Shown here one piece after another: positions 51,215-59,877 of a stretch of 64,000 nucleotides of DNA. A program made the translations under genes and the position numbers. The DNA is from Pseudokordiimonas caeni (GTDB lineage: Bacteria > Pseudomonadota > Alphaproteobacteria > Sphingomonadales > Kordiimonadaceae). The stretch's first letter is position 1; every line of letters starts with the position of its first letter. The notes beneath the pieces were generated by a model. That model saw only the letters and a program-made list of their open reading frames with translations, was not told where the DNA came from and searched no databases. The stretch covers positions 1,651,255 through 1,715,254 of the forward strand of contig NZ_JAPPRR010000001.1 in NCBI RefSeq assembly GCF_026719705.1, in the 5' to 3' direction.

Positions 51215-52485
51215 CGAGGCCGCGCTCCACGCCCCGAACCGTCGGCAATAGGCCCTGCCGCCCGTTCCTGAGCCTCAGCTGTGACCATCGCTGCCCGTCG
51301 GCTCGCGTATCGGGCCGCCAACATCATCCGTATCAGCGCCCCCGAGCTCCAACCCCACACCAGCAGCACCCCATCCAGGCTTTCCCGGTTAAGCGGGCCC
51401 GAAATCAGTACGGTGGTGATCAGCAGCGTTACTGCAGAGGCGCGCGCAAGCTGAGAAAGAACGTAGTCGTGGCCCGTGTGCGTCAGATAGGGCAGACGGA
51501 AGGGATAGATCATGAAAACAATGATCGCGACGACACCGACAATCCCGGTTTTCACGAGCAAAGTAAAATAGGCATTGTGAATGAAAGGCAGCGACCGGAC
51601 GTCTTCGGAATCGCCGTAAGCGACGGAATGCCCAAGGTCGATCGCTGTCCCGAAGCCCATCCCGAAAATCTGTTCCGGCAACGATCCTGATATCCAGGTC
51701 TGGTAGGCCCGGTAGGCTTCGAACCCGCGCCAGTTGGCATACATCCGCAACCGGTCGTCGCCCGTTTCAAACGTGATTTCATTGAGGGCATTCTGAATTT
51801 TGCCCAAGAAGGTGATATTTGCGAAATCATACTGCGGCAGCAACGGCACCACGAGGAACATGAAAATGCCAAGCGCCAGTGTCGTCACCAGGAAGCGCGA
51901 CTGTGTGTGCAACACATGGTTCACGGCCAGATAAGACACCAGGAGGATAAGCACACCAGTGCGCGAGCCGCTGAGGACGATCATCACCAGAACCAGTACC
52001 AGCAGGGACATCCTGACCACCTGCTCTAGGATCCCCCTGCCCTGATAATAGCGCCATATGAAGGGGGTCAGCAGAACAGCCACATAAGAAAGGTGCCGCG
52101 CTGTCTCAATGTTCCGGTCAAGGACCGCCAGAAACACATTGACCGCGGACAGCACCAAGGCAACCCGGGTGAATTGCCTGAGCCAGTTGCGGTCCACTGC
52201 CAACAGAAGTCCGAGCAGGAGGCCGACAAAAGCGACAAGCATGACTTTTGAAACGTACCAGACGTCCTTGAGAACGTCATATGATGCAGGGCCCCAATCA
52301 GCGAACAGGAAACCCGACAAAGCAAGCAGCGCAAGCGGCGCGAGAGGCCGGAAAGCCGGGACCGGCAGCTTTCCACCCCGCAGGAGAAAGAGCCCGACAG
52401 CAACCGCAATCAGCACAGGGAAATAATAAGCGCTCGGAAACAACCCGATGATCAGCAACAGCCCGGGTAGAAGCAGGCGGTTCAT
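51211..52485 (-). CDS. Wzy-like polysaccharide polymerase / O-antigen ligase family
   Basis: A 424-residue membrane protein with about ten hydrophobic helices and a large periplasmic loop near residues 215-290. The Wzy_C/O-antigen ligase signature is seen in LSGSRTGVLILLVSYL and SLPFIHNAYFTLLVKTGIVGV. It would join repeat units outside the inner membrane. The C-terminal 35 residues are polar. Confidence 0.85.
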   Translation of the reverse strand: MNRLLLPGLLLIIGLFPSAYYFPVLIAVAVGLFLLRGGKLPVPAFRPLAPLALLALSGFLFADWGPASYDVLKDVWYVSKVMLVAFVGLLLGLLLAVDRNWLRQFTRVALVLSAVNVFLAVLDRNIETARHLSYVAVLLTPFIWRYYQGRGILEQVVRMSLLVLVLVMIVLSGSRTGVLILLVSYLAVNHVLHTQSRFLVTTLALGIFMFLVVPLLPQYDFANITFLGKIQNALNEITFETGDDRLRMYANWRGFEAYRAYQTWISGSLPEQIFGMGFGTAIDLGHSVAYGDSEDVRSLPFIHNAYFTLLVKTGIVGVVAIIVFMIYPFRLPYLTHTGHDYVLSQLARASAVTLLITTVLISGPLNRESLDGVLLVWGWSSGALIRMMLAARYASRRAAMVTAEAQERAAGPIADGSGRGARPR

Positions 52486-53123
52486 ACGGGGGTCCCTTCG
52501 TCAGCCATTTCCCTCTGCCGCAAGAAGCGCGCAGGAATGCCCACGTAGATACAGTTCGCGTCTGTCTGGGCACCCGCAAGAACCGTATTAGCGCCAAGGA
52601 CCGTACCGTCGGCAAGGTCAGAACCATCCAGCACGGTGGATTTGGCCCCAAGCCAGCAATCATTGCCGATACGGATCCCGCGCCCCCGGATCGCCTGTTC
52701 CCGTACGGGCCGGTCAGTCGCAAGGCCATGTTCTTCAGGATGGACCGACACATAAGGACCGGCAATCACATCAGCCCCTATCACAAGGCCGAAGCCGCCA
52801 CCGATATTGCAGTAGGGCCCGAAAGTAACATTCTCGTCGATCTCGACATTCTGGCAAGTGAATGCCGGGCTCCCGGATGCGCGGAAGATGCTGTAATCCC
52901 CAAGCGAAAAGCCGGACCGGATTATCCCCTTTGCCGTATAGCGCAGGTCGAGCTTTGCAAAGTCGCCGATTTTCACGATGCCCTGCAGCTTTACTTTCCG
53001 GTCGATCCAGATGCGCGCGCCCCGGCCCTTCAGGATGATGGCATCGAACCGCAGGTGAAGCACCTGCCAGATCAGCCCCCGGACAAGCATGGCGATATGT
53101 TCTGGCCTAACCCGGCGTTTCAT
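52482..53123 (-). CDS. Left-handed beta-helix acyltransferase (WcaF/NodL-like)
   Basis: A 213-residue hexapeptide-repeat protein, probably O-acetylating a sugar with acetyl-CoA. Hexapeptide turns run from about 60 to 190, including GPYCNIGGGFGLVIGADVIAGPYVSVHPEEH with the catalytic-type His, and IGNDCWLGAKSTVLDGSDLADGTVLGANTVL. The N-terminal 40 residues are basic and helical. The start overlaps none of its neighbours; the stop overlaps the polymerase start by 4 nt. Confidence 0.88.
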   Translation of the reverse strand: MKRRVRPEHIAMLVRGLIWQVLHLRFDAIILKGRGARIWIDRKVKLQGIVKIGDFAKLDLRYTAKGIIRSGFSLGDYSIFRASGSPAFTCQNVEIDENVTFGPYCNIGGGFGLVIGADVIAGPYVSVHPEEHGLATDRPVREQAIRGRGIRIGNDCWLGAKSTVLDGSDLADGTVLGANTVLAGAQTDANCIYVGIPARFLRQREMADEGTPV

Positions 53124-53178
53124 TTGTGGCGTCCCCTTCGGGCCTGCGGCCCGACCTGCCGTTCATTATATTTCGCCA

Positions 53179-54471
53179 TCAAATCACCCCCGGCAGAAAG
53201 CCAAGATCTCGCCGCACGGCCAAAACAACAAGAAGCTTCGTCATGACCAGCCCGATCGCGATACCGACGGCTGCGCCGTCTGCGCCGAAAAGTACCGCAA
53301 GTACGGTAACCGACACCATCATCATGGATAGGCCGGTGGCTTGTGCCCTGACACCGAGCCGCTCATGTCCCGTCATCATAAGAATAAGCGCCGGCGACCC
53401 GAAGGCGACGCCGAGCAACTGCCCCACGCTCAGGACCACCAGCGGCAAATAGCCACCTTCAACATAATCGTCCCCAAAGGTCAGCCCGATCAGGGGCTTG
53501 CCGAGGGAAATGAGTATAAGGGCAACGGGCAGCGCAAGTGCAAGTGTCAGCCGTGCAGACTGCCGCGACAGCGCCTGAAGCGCCGGGCGCCCTGCCCGGT
53601 TGGCTTCAACGATCCGCGGGCCGATGATGGCGTTAATGATCATCAAGGGAAAGGCCACCAGCAGCGCGCCCCGCTCGGCCACCCGCAAATAGGCAACGTG
53701 TTCATCATTGCCTAAGAGGCCAAGAAGCAGCGTGGCGAACTGGGTACTGAGAATGGTCATGCCACTGATCAGCGCGAATGACAGCATTGCCGGCCCCCAG
53801 GCTTGCAGGTGCGCCCGGCCCGGCAATAAGGGGCGTACAGGAAACTTCGAGACCTGCATGACGATCCATAAACCGGCAAGGCCGACAAACAGATAGGCCA
53901 GCAGATTGAACTGCAGCATGACGCCTGCTTCGGCGACTGCGCCCTGCAATAGCCAAAGTGCCGCAACGATCAGGATCGACGGCACGGCAAGTTGCCGGGT
54001 GGCCTCTGCCAGAGCCGGGAACCCGGCCCCTTTCAGGACACCTTCCCCCACAGCCATCAGACCCAAGGCCGGGACCATGAGTGCCGCCATCATCAGCAGT
54101 GACGAGCGCCCCGGCATTATATACGTCCCGAAGATGAGTGCCCCGAGGATCACCACCAGCGACGCGCCCCCCACCCACACCAGCGACGTGGTCAGGACCC
54201 GTTGAAAGACTGGCGCGTTCCCGGCCAGCAAGCTTGTCGAAACTTCCCTCGTCAGGAGAAGGGGCAAACCGCCTGAAACAGGCACGGCCAGAAACGTCGC
54301 CGCTGCGATCGCAAAGCTATATTGCCCGAATTCTTCCACGGGCAACCACCGGGCCAGCACGATGTTGACGATGAGCGCGAGCGGAACGCCAATCACATAC
54401 ACAGCCGAAACGGATGCGAGCGCCTTCATCATAGGAAATGCCCACCCACCCGACGCACGCCGATCATGCAA
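53179..54471 (-). CDS. Wzx-type oligosaccharide flippase
   Basis: A 430-residue membrane protein with about twelve helices of the MATE/Wzx polysaccharide-export fold. The N-terminal LIVNIVLARWLPVEEFGQYSFAIAAATFL is a classic Wzx signature. It would flip undecaprenyl-linked repeat units to the periplasm. ATG 54471 overlaps the phosphatase stop by 8 nt; an in-frame ATG pair at about 54432 is an alternative start. Confidence 0.88.
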   Translation of the reverse strand: MHDRRASGGWAFPMMKALASVSAVYVIGVPLALIVNIVLARWLPVEEFGQYSFAIAAATFLAVPVSGGLPLLLTREVSTSLLAGNAPVFQRVLTTSLVWVGGASLVVILGALIFGTYIMPGRSSLLMMAALMVPALGLMAVGEGVLKGAGFPALAEATRQLAVPSILIVAALWLLQGAVAEAGVMLQFNLLAYLFVGLAGLWIVMQVSKFPVRPLLPGRAHLQAWGPAMLSFALISGMTILSTQFATLLLGLLGNDEHVAYLRVAERGALLVAFPLMIINAIIGPRIVEANRAGRPALQALSRQSARLTLALALPVALILISLGKPLIGLTFGDDYVEGGYLPLVVLSVGQLLGVAFGSPALILMMTGHERLGVRAQATGLSMMMVSVTVLAVLFGADGAAVGIAIGLVMTKLLVVLAVRRDLGFLPGVI

Positions 54472-55228
54472 TGATCCAGCGTTCGGTGCCCATCAGGCCG
54501 ACCGCGCTTAACTTGCCCGTGGCGAAGGCGCCCGTGTCGACTGCAATCCGCCCGGCTTCCATCGTTACTTCATTGACACCCGTGTGCCCGTGCACGACGC
54601 ACAGGTCAAACCCGTGATCACCTTGCGTGAAAGCATCGCGGATCATCAGCTTGTCGGTGACTTTCTGGTCCTCAAGCGGCACACCGGGGCGCAGGCCCGC
54701 ATGGACGAAATAATAGTCACCCAACCGGAATTCGAGCTGCAGGCTGAGGAGGAAGTCTGTATGCGATCTGGGAATAGCGGCCTTCAGTGCCTTTGCCGTA
54801 TCCGCCAGCACTGCATCTGGCACTTCAACCGGCACCGGCACCCCATAGCTTTGGCACGCTGCCCTGCCCCCCACGGCAAACCAGCGCGGGCCTGTTGCGG
54901 GGTCACGCAGGAAATCGAACAGCATCAGTTCATGATTGCCGACAAGAGGGACCAGCTTCAGCTTCGGGTGACTGTATGCCGCGAAAAAGTCGATCACTTC
55001 GCGCGACTGAAAGCCGCGATCAATATAATCCCCAAGGGGGATAAGATAGGCTTCCTTCACCCCCTCGGCATAGTCGAGGTCGGCCTCGATCTTGGCGATC
55101 AGCGGCAGCAGCAGGTCCAGCCGTCCGTGAATGTCGCCGATTGCATAGGCAATCACACCATCAGGCAAGGCCCAGTCACGCGGCGGTATAGTTTTCTTCC
55201 GGCTCAAACGACCCCAGAAGGTTTTCAT
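54464..55228 (-). CDS. PPP-type serine/threonine metallophosphatase
   Basis: A 254-residue phosphatase of the bacterial PrpA/PrpB/lambda type. Metal motifs are all present: YAIGDIHGRLDLL (GDxHG), LGDYIDRG (GDxxDRG), VGNHELML (GNHE), plus YFVHAGLRPG and VVHGHTGV. Position at the head of the flippase-polymerase-transferase operon suggests control of polysaccharide assembly, possibly reversing kinase action. That is inference. It directly follows a terminator. Confidence 0.88.
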   Translation of the reverse strand: MKTFWGRLSRKKTIPPRDWALPDGVIAYAIGDIHGRLDLLLPLIAKIEADLDYAEGVKEAYLIPLGDYIDRGFQSREVIDFFAAYSHPKLKLVPLVGNHELMLFDFLRDPATGPRWFAVGGRAACQSYGVPVPVEVPDAVLADTAKALKAAIPRSHTDFLLSLQLEFRLGDYYFVHAGLRPGVPLEDQKVTDKLMIRDAFTQGDHGFDLCVVHGHTGVNEVTMEAGRIAVDTGAFATGKLSAVGLMGTERWIIA

Positions 55229-55321
55229 TCGGGCTCCCCAATGGCCTGTCGATCAGTTACTGAAACCTTTGTAAGGCTTCATATGTCCAACCGCAATCGG
55301 CTGCACCGCACCCTTCCGATG

Positions 55322-55345
55322 AAAAACCCCGGCACATACCGGGGT
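55322..55345 (-). terminator. Rho-independent terminator downstream of the 221-residue gene
   Basis: On the minus strand ACCCCGG-TATGTG-CCGGGGT is followed by TTTTT. It lies 32 nt after the stop of the 221-residue secreted protein and separates the export/kinase unit from the phosphatase-flippase operon. Confidence 0.85.
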
Positions 55346-55376
55346 CCACATGAGTTTCGCAATCTTTGGCGCCAGG

Positions 55377-56042
55377 TCAGGTCGGCGAACCACTCTGATC
55401 AGGATTGGGCTCGGGGACTACCGGCACTGCCGACGTATTGGGCCGCGGCTGCGTTACCACCCGAACAACTCTAGCTACCGTCTGCTGCGTATTCTGCGCA
55501 GTTTGCACAGTCTGCGTATTGCTGCCACCACCGACGTTCGCATTGACGTACGCCATCTGCAATGGGCCGTTGTTAATCGAAGCCACAAGAGTCTGAATGC
55601 GCGCTGCACTTTCCGGATTGGTGTTTGTCATTGCATAGGCAGCGTTTGCAGCGGCTGCCCCCACGGCATCTGAAAGTGTTGGATCCGCGCTGGCAAACGC
55701 GCTGGCAAGAGCCGGGTCGCTTGCAAGCGTCACAGCCATAGAAATCAGTGCTACCGAACCTGACGGGTCAACTGTCGCAAGGTTTTGCCCCATTGTGGCG
55801 ATAGCCTTCACCACGCTCGCAACCATCGCTCCTTTGCCCTGCGCAATCTTGGAACCAACGAGCTGCTGGATCGCGGCAGTGTTGCCCGATTGGGCAAGCG
55901 CAATGAGCTGCGCCTGCAACTGCCGCTCTTCCATACTTGCAGAGGCAGCTTGCGCCATCGCTGCAGGCGTTATAACAGGTAGCGCACCAAGGGAGGTAAG
56001 CGCAAAGCCGAATGCGACGGCGATAGAATAGGTAAGTTTCAT
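55377..56042 (-). CDS. Secreted hypothetical protein of the EPS cluster
   Basis: A 221-residue exported protein with no recognised family. A signal peptide (about 1-31, ending AAMAQA) precedes an Ala-rich helical domain (about 35-155). The tail is low-complexity, rich in Gln, Asn and Thr and then Pro (NTQTVQTAQNTQQTVAR, then VPEPNPDQSGSP), and probably disordered. It is followed by a clear terminator. Confidence 0.72.
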   Translation of the reverse strand: MKLTYSIAVAFGFALTSLGALPVITPAAMAQAASASMEERQLQAQLIALAQSGNTAAIQQLVGSKIAQGKGAMVASVVKAIATMGQNLATVDPSGSVALISMAVTLASDPALASAFASADPTLSDAVGAAAANAAYAMTNTNPESAARIQTLVASINNGPLQMAYVNANVGGGSNTQTVQTAQNTQQTVARVVRVVTQPRPNTSAVPVVPEPNPDQSGSPT

Positions 56043-56172
56043 GACTTTCCTCCCGACAGGGTGCTCAGACCAGCGTATAAAACGTCGATACCAGTTTTAT
56101 TCCAGAATCTGTTAAGCATCAATATCTTAAAACTGCGGGCTGCCTGCAACACAACATTCCTTGCGCGGCACC

Positions 56173-56955
56173 TTATTCCCGAACGAATTCCTCCAGAAAT
56201 GCCTCTTGGACTTTCGGGTCATCACCAAGCAGGAAGGAAACCCAGTCAAGCCGTCCCATTCTGACGACATACAGCCGGAGCGTATCGTTATGCGCCTGGT
56301 AGAGCCGCATCGTCTGTTGCCTCAGAAGATCAAGGTCACCCGGAGCCAAGGCCGGCAGAAGGGTTCGTCCCAATTCAAGCCGCGGTACCATCAGGTCATA
56401 CGCCAGAGGACCTGTCAGCAACGAGCTGCGCAGCGCTTCGACCGCCTTGCCCTCCTGCCCCAACAGGACCGACCGGGCAACCGCCAGCCTCGTCCAGCCA
56501 TAGGAATATAGGGGCCGGAGGGCGAGACCGGCCTCAAGTTCGCTCGCCGCTTCTGATGCAATGATACGCCGGGTCACAGAATCTTCCTCGCGAGCCAGTT
56601 CGGCAACATAGAGCGCGCCCAGATTCATGTGCGGCTCAGCGAGCGGCGCCCATTCCAGGGCCGCCCGGCTGGCTTCGACCAGGATTGCACGTTCATCGGA
56701 CGACAGCACTTCGCCCCTATTGACCATTTCGATATAGGGCTGCGCAGTCGCAAGGTTCAGGTGCGCCAGCAATCGGGGAGCGGTGGCCGCAAGCGCCCAG
56801 AAGGAAAGCCCGATACAGGCGATGAAGAGAACCAAACCGGTTCGTCCCGTCGGCTTTGCGGAGTTCTGCCGGAGCTTTTTACGGTGCGGAGACGCTTTGT
56901 GCATCCGCGTTTCGCCGCCCGGCTCAGTTTGTGTAGTAGGCTTTATGCTTGCCAT
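56173..56955 (-). CDS. Hypothetical membrane-anchored helical-repeat protein of the EPS cluster
   Basis: A 260-residue protein. A basic, Lys/Arg-rich start is followed by one hydrophobic helix (about 38-58) and then a periplasmic or cytoplasmic region of repeated amphipathic helices that look TPR-like (ALEWAPLAEPHMNLGALYVAELA, LEAGLALRPLYSYGWTRLAVARSVL). The gene overlaps the end of the Wzc-like gene; ATG 56955 is chosen, but ATG 56976 or 56904 are possible. Function unknown. Confidence 0.7.
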   Translation of the reverse strand: MASIKPTTQTEPGGETRMHKASPHRKKLRQNSAKPTGRTGLVLFIACIGLSFWALAATAPRLLAHLNLATAQPYIEMVNRGEVLSSDERAILVEASRAALEWAPLAEPHMNLGALYVAELAREEDSVTRRIIASEAASELEAGLALRPLYSYGWTRLAVARSVLLGQEGKAVEALRSSLLTGPLAYDLMVPRLELGRTLLPALAPGDLDLLRQQTMRLYQAHNDTLRLYVVRMGRLDWVSFLLGDDPKVQEAFLEEFVRE

Positions 56956-59164
56956 AATAATGCCCGTACTCGCCATAGCCGTAGCCCACGTGCTTTTTCA
57001 CATTAACTTGTGAAATCACCGCACCCGCCACATCGACCCCGGTATCGGACAGTTGTGAAAGGCCGGTACGGACCGACTCCTTCGCTGTCTTGTCCCAATG
57101 GACGACATAGACGGTTTTATCGACAAGCTTGCTCGTCAGGATCACATCCGAAACGGCAAGCACGGGCGGTGTGTCAATGATGATAAGGTCAAACGTCTGA
57201 CGTGCCGCCGTGATGAACTGCTGCAGTTTTTCATCCACAAGATAACGCTGGGGTTCCGGCGTATGACCGCCGGCGATGAAATAGCATCCAGACTTTTCGT
57301 CGCGCGCAATTGCATCCTTGATGGAAAGATTTTGCTGCAAACAGTCCAGAAGCGTCGGGCTTCCCGCTATCTCGGGCACACGACGCTGAAGCGTCGGCCG
57401 GCGCAGATCGGCCTCGATCAGAAGGATTTTGCTGCCCGACTTTGCAAGGAGCCGAGCAAGGCAAAGGGCAAAGGTTGACTTGCCTTCGCCTGACACGGAC
57501 GACGTTACCTGGATCACCTTGGGGGCAAGACTGCGATCCTGCGAGAACATCAGGGTTGCAAACACATTTCGATGCGCTTCAGCAAAGGATGACGTGCTTT
57601 TGTCCAGGATATATTGTTCCGGCTGGCTCTGGTTGCGACCAAAAAGGTGCGGAATGAGGCCCAGACCCTTGATATTCACATCATCCGTCAGCTGCTCGAG
57701 CGTATGGTAACCGTTTTCAAGCGTCTCCAGCAGGAACGCGATACCAATACCGGTCGCGATAGACCCGAAGAAGACGACCAGAAGCGTCAGCCCCTTGCGC
57801 GGGAAGGATGCTTCGGTGGGCGCGGTCGCGACAGACAGGATACGGGCATCCGCTTGCTGCAGATCCTCCTGATTACTGGTTTCACGGAACCGGGTCAGGA
57901 AGGTCTCAAGAAGGACGCGGCTTGCCTCGGCTTCCCGCTCCATCTCGCGCAGTTGCACGAAGGCGCGGTTCGCCTCGACATTCTCGCTCTTCAGACCATT
58001 GAGGCTATCTTCAAGGGTGCGTACTTTTGCCTGGGCAATCCTAACTTCGCCCTCGAGGCTCGACACGATCTTGCGCATCTCGAGCCTGACTTTCGTCTGG
58101 AGGTCCGCAAGTTCGGCTTCAACCTTGATCATGTTCGGGTGCTTCGGGCCGTATCGCGTTGCCAGTTCGGCGCGGCGACGCAGTACTTCGCTTTCCTGCT
58201 GTTTCAGGCTCTGGATCAGCGGGCTCGTCAGCACCTCGGCAAGAGTTTCTTCAGAGGCGATACTGTTCCGCGCAAGTTTATCGAGCTGCTGGAAGCGTGC
58301 CTCAGCTCGGGCAAGCTCTGTCCGCGCGGTGATCAGGCTTGAGTTCACCTCAGACAATTGCTGTTCATTCACAAGCCCTTGACCGTGTGTCTGAAAGAGC
58401 TGGTTGTCTTCGCGAAACCGCTGAACTGCCAGTTCGGAGACCCGCACCTTCTCGCGCAGGGTGCTGATCCGTTCATTCAGCCAGTTGCTGGCCCGCGACG
58501 TCGCTTCGTATTTATATTCCAGCTGGTCGGTCAAATAGAGTTCGGCGAGCGTGTTCGCCAGCAGCGCAGCCTTTTCGGGATTGTGCGACTTTACAGTCAC
58601 TGCGATCGAGTATGAACGCGCCGGATTGTGCACGCTCAGAGCCTCTATGACATTATTGACCACCAGATTATAGTCCTGCGCGGCGGCGGCCTCAGCGGAC
58701 AACGTCTGTTCATCGCCGAGGAGCATGCGTTTCCATTTTTCCGGCACCCAGTTGACCGGGTTTAACGGGTCTTCCTCGCGAAGTTCAAAGTTGAATTCTG
58801 GATCCTTTGTCAGGTCCAGCTTGTCGACCAGCTTACCGACCAGACGTCGGGACCTTAGGACGTCGACTTCCGTGGTGATCGCGGCGACGTCAGTGCCAAG
58901 CCCCGTCAGAACCGCATCCATATTAACGATATTGTTCTTGCGGGATTCGATCGCCATGAGCGTGGAGGCGGAATAGACAGGCCGCAGCTGGAAGAGAATG
59001 ATCAGTGTCGCAATGCAAAGCAGCGCCACCGTATTGATGATGACATAGCGTCGGCGCCACAACAGGCGGCCGAATGCCCGCAGGTCAAACCCCAACTCCG
59101 GTGCGTCGCTCAGGATCGGATCAATTGCAGATTGCTGTGACGCCGTGGGCCTGACGATATTCAT
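56924..59164 (-). CDS. Wzc-like polysaccharide co-polymerase and tyrosine autokinase
   Basis: A 746-residue inner-membrane protein controlling chain length and export. A Wzz domain with two membrane helices (about 34-56 and 455-478) encloses a long periplasmic coiled-coil region. The cytoplasmic BY-kinase has Walker A (SSVSGEGKSTFALCLA), Walker A' (ILLIEADLRRPTLQ) and Walker B (LIIIDTPPVLAVSD). The C-terminus is a tyrosine cluster (GYGYGEYGHYYGKHKAYY), the usual autophosphorylation tail. Confidence 0.94.
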   Translation of the reverse strand: MNIVRPTASQQSAIDPILSDAPELGFDLRAFGRLLWRRRYVIINTVALLCIATLIILFQLRPVYSASTLMAIESRKNNIVNMDAVLTGLGTDVAAITTEVDVLRSRRLVGKLVDKLDLTKDPEFNFELREEDPLNPVNWVPEKWKRMLLGDEQTLSAEAAAAQDYNLVVNNVIEALSVHNPARSYSIAVTVKSHNPEKAALLANTLAELYLTDQLEYKYEATSRASNWLNERISTLREKVRVSELAVQRFREDNQLFQTHGQGLVNEQQLSEVNSSLITARTELARAEARFQQLDKLARNSIASEETLAEVLTSPLIQSLKQQESEVLRRRAELATRYGPKHPNMIKVEAELADLQTKVRLEMRKIVSSLEGEVRIAQAKVRTLEDSLNGLKSENVEANRAFVQLREMEREAEASRVLLETFLTRFRETSNQEDLQQADARILSVATAPTEASFPRKGLTLLVVFFGSIATGIGIAFLLETLENGYHTLEQLTDDVNIKGLGLIPHLFGRNQSQPEQYILDKSTSSFAEAHRNVFATLMFSQDRSLAPKVIQVTSSVSGEGKSTFALCLARLLAKSGSKILLIEADLRRPTLQRRVPEIAGSPTLLDCLQQNLSIKDAIARDEKSGCYFIAGGHTPEPQRYLVDEKLQQFITAARQTFDLIIIDTPPVLAVSDVILTSKLVDKTVYVVHWDKTAKESVRTGLSQLSDTGVDVAGAVISQVNVKKHVGYGYGEYGHYYGKHKAYYTN

Positions 59165-59228
59165 CTAACTCGTTCCTGATAGAGCGGATAACGCATGGTT
59201 CGGATTCTTATCGAACAGCGGCATCAGG

Positions 59229-59801
59229 TCAAAACAGTCTCTGGGGAATACGAATAATATCCCCCGGCAAAACCTTTGCTGTGATCGCCGACTGCAACTT
59301 GATTTCCTTGTCGCCATTCTTGCGGGTGACTTCAATTTTCTTTTCCTGGGCGCGCGGCGTAAACCCGCCAGCAAGCGCCACGGCATTCAGTATGGTCATG
59401 CCATTCACATAATCATAGCTGCCCGGCTGCTTGACTTCCCCAAGGATGTAGAAGGGGCGATAGTTCATGATCTCGAGGCTGACCTGCGGATTGATCAGGA
59501 ACCCATTGGCCAGTTTGTTGCCGACCTGGCGTTCAACTTCCGTCACGGTCAAGCCGCTGACTTTCAGCGTACCAATAAGCGGCAGGCTGATCTGTCCGGT
59601 CCCATCCACCTCGAACTCACCCGAAAGGTCCTGTTCGTTATAGACAAGAACCCGAACCTTGTCGCCGGCACCAAGGCGATACTCGATATTGTCCTGATCC
59701 CGCGTTTCTTGGGCGGAGAGGGGCGCAGCCTGTGCGACGGCAATAACTCCGAAAAAACTGATAGCCAGAAGGATCGCGAGGGACTTTAGCTGACGCAACA
59801 A
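59229..59801 (-). CDS. Wza/GumB-like polysaccharide export protein
   Basis: A 190-residue exported protein. After a signal peptide (about 1-25) the poly_export domain has YRLGAGDKVRVLVYNEQDLSGEFEVDGTGQISLPLIGTL. A single SLBB-type domain follows (FYILGEVKQPGSYDYVNGMTILNAVALAGGF). There is no lipobox and only one SLBB, so it is the short form rather than full E. coli Wza. TTG start follows AAGGAG. Confidence 0.9.
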   Translation of the reverse strand: MLRQLKSLAILLAISFFGVIAVAQAAPLSAQETRDQDNIEYRLGAGDKVRVLVYNEQDLSGEFEVDGTGQISLPLIGTLKVSGLTVTEVERQVGNKLANGFLINPQVSLEIMNYRPFYILGEVKQPGSYDYVNGMTILNAVALAGGFTPRAQEKKIEVTRKNGDKEIKLQSAITAKVLPGDIIRIPQRLF

Positions 59802-59831
59802 ACCGGACTCCTTTAGATCACAAGATGCAAA

Positions 59832-59859
59832 GCGGGCGAGATAATCAAATCTCGCCCGC
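59832..59859 (-). terminator. Hairpin between barrel and wza-like genes (attenuator or terminator)
   Basis: Perfect 11-bp stem GCGGGCGAGAT / ATCTCGCCCGC with a 6-nt loop, located 20 nt after the stop codon of the barrel gene. Only three T follow on the minus strand, so termination is probably partial. Confidence 0.65.
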
Positions 59860-59877
59860 CCCTACATAGTCAAACGA

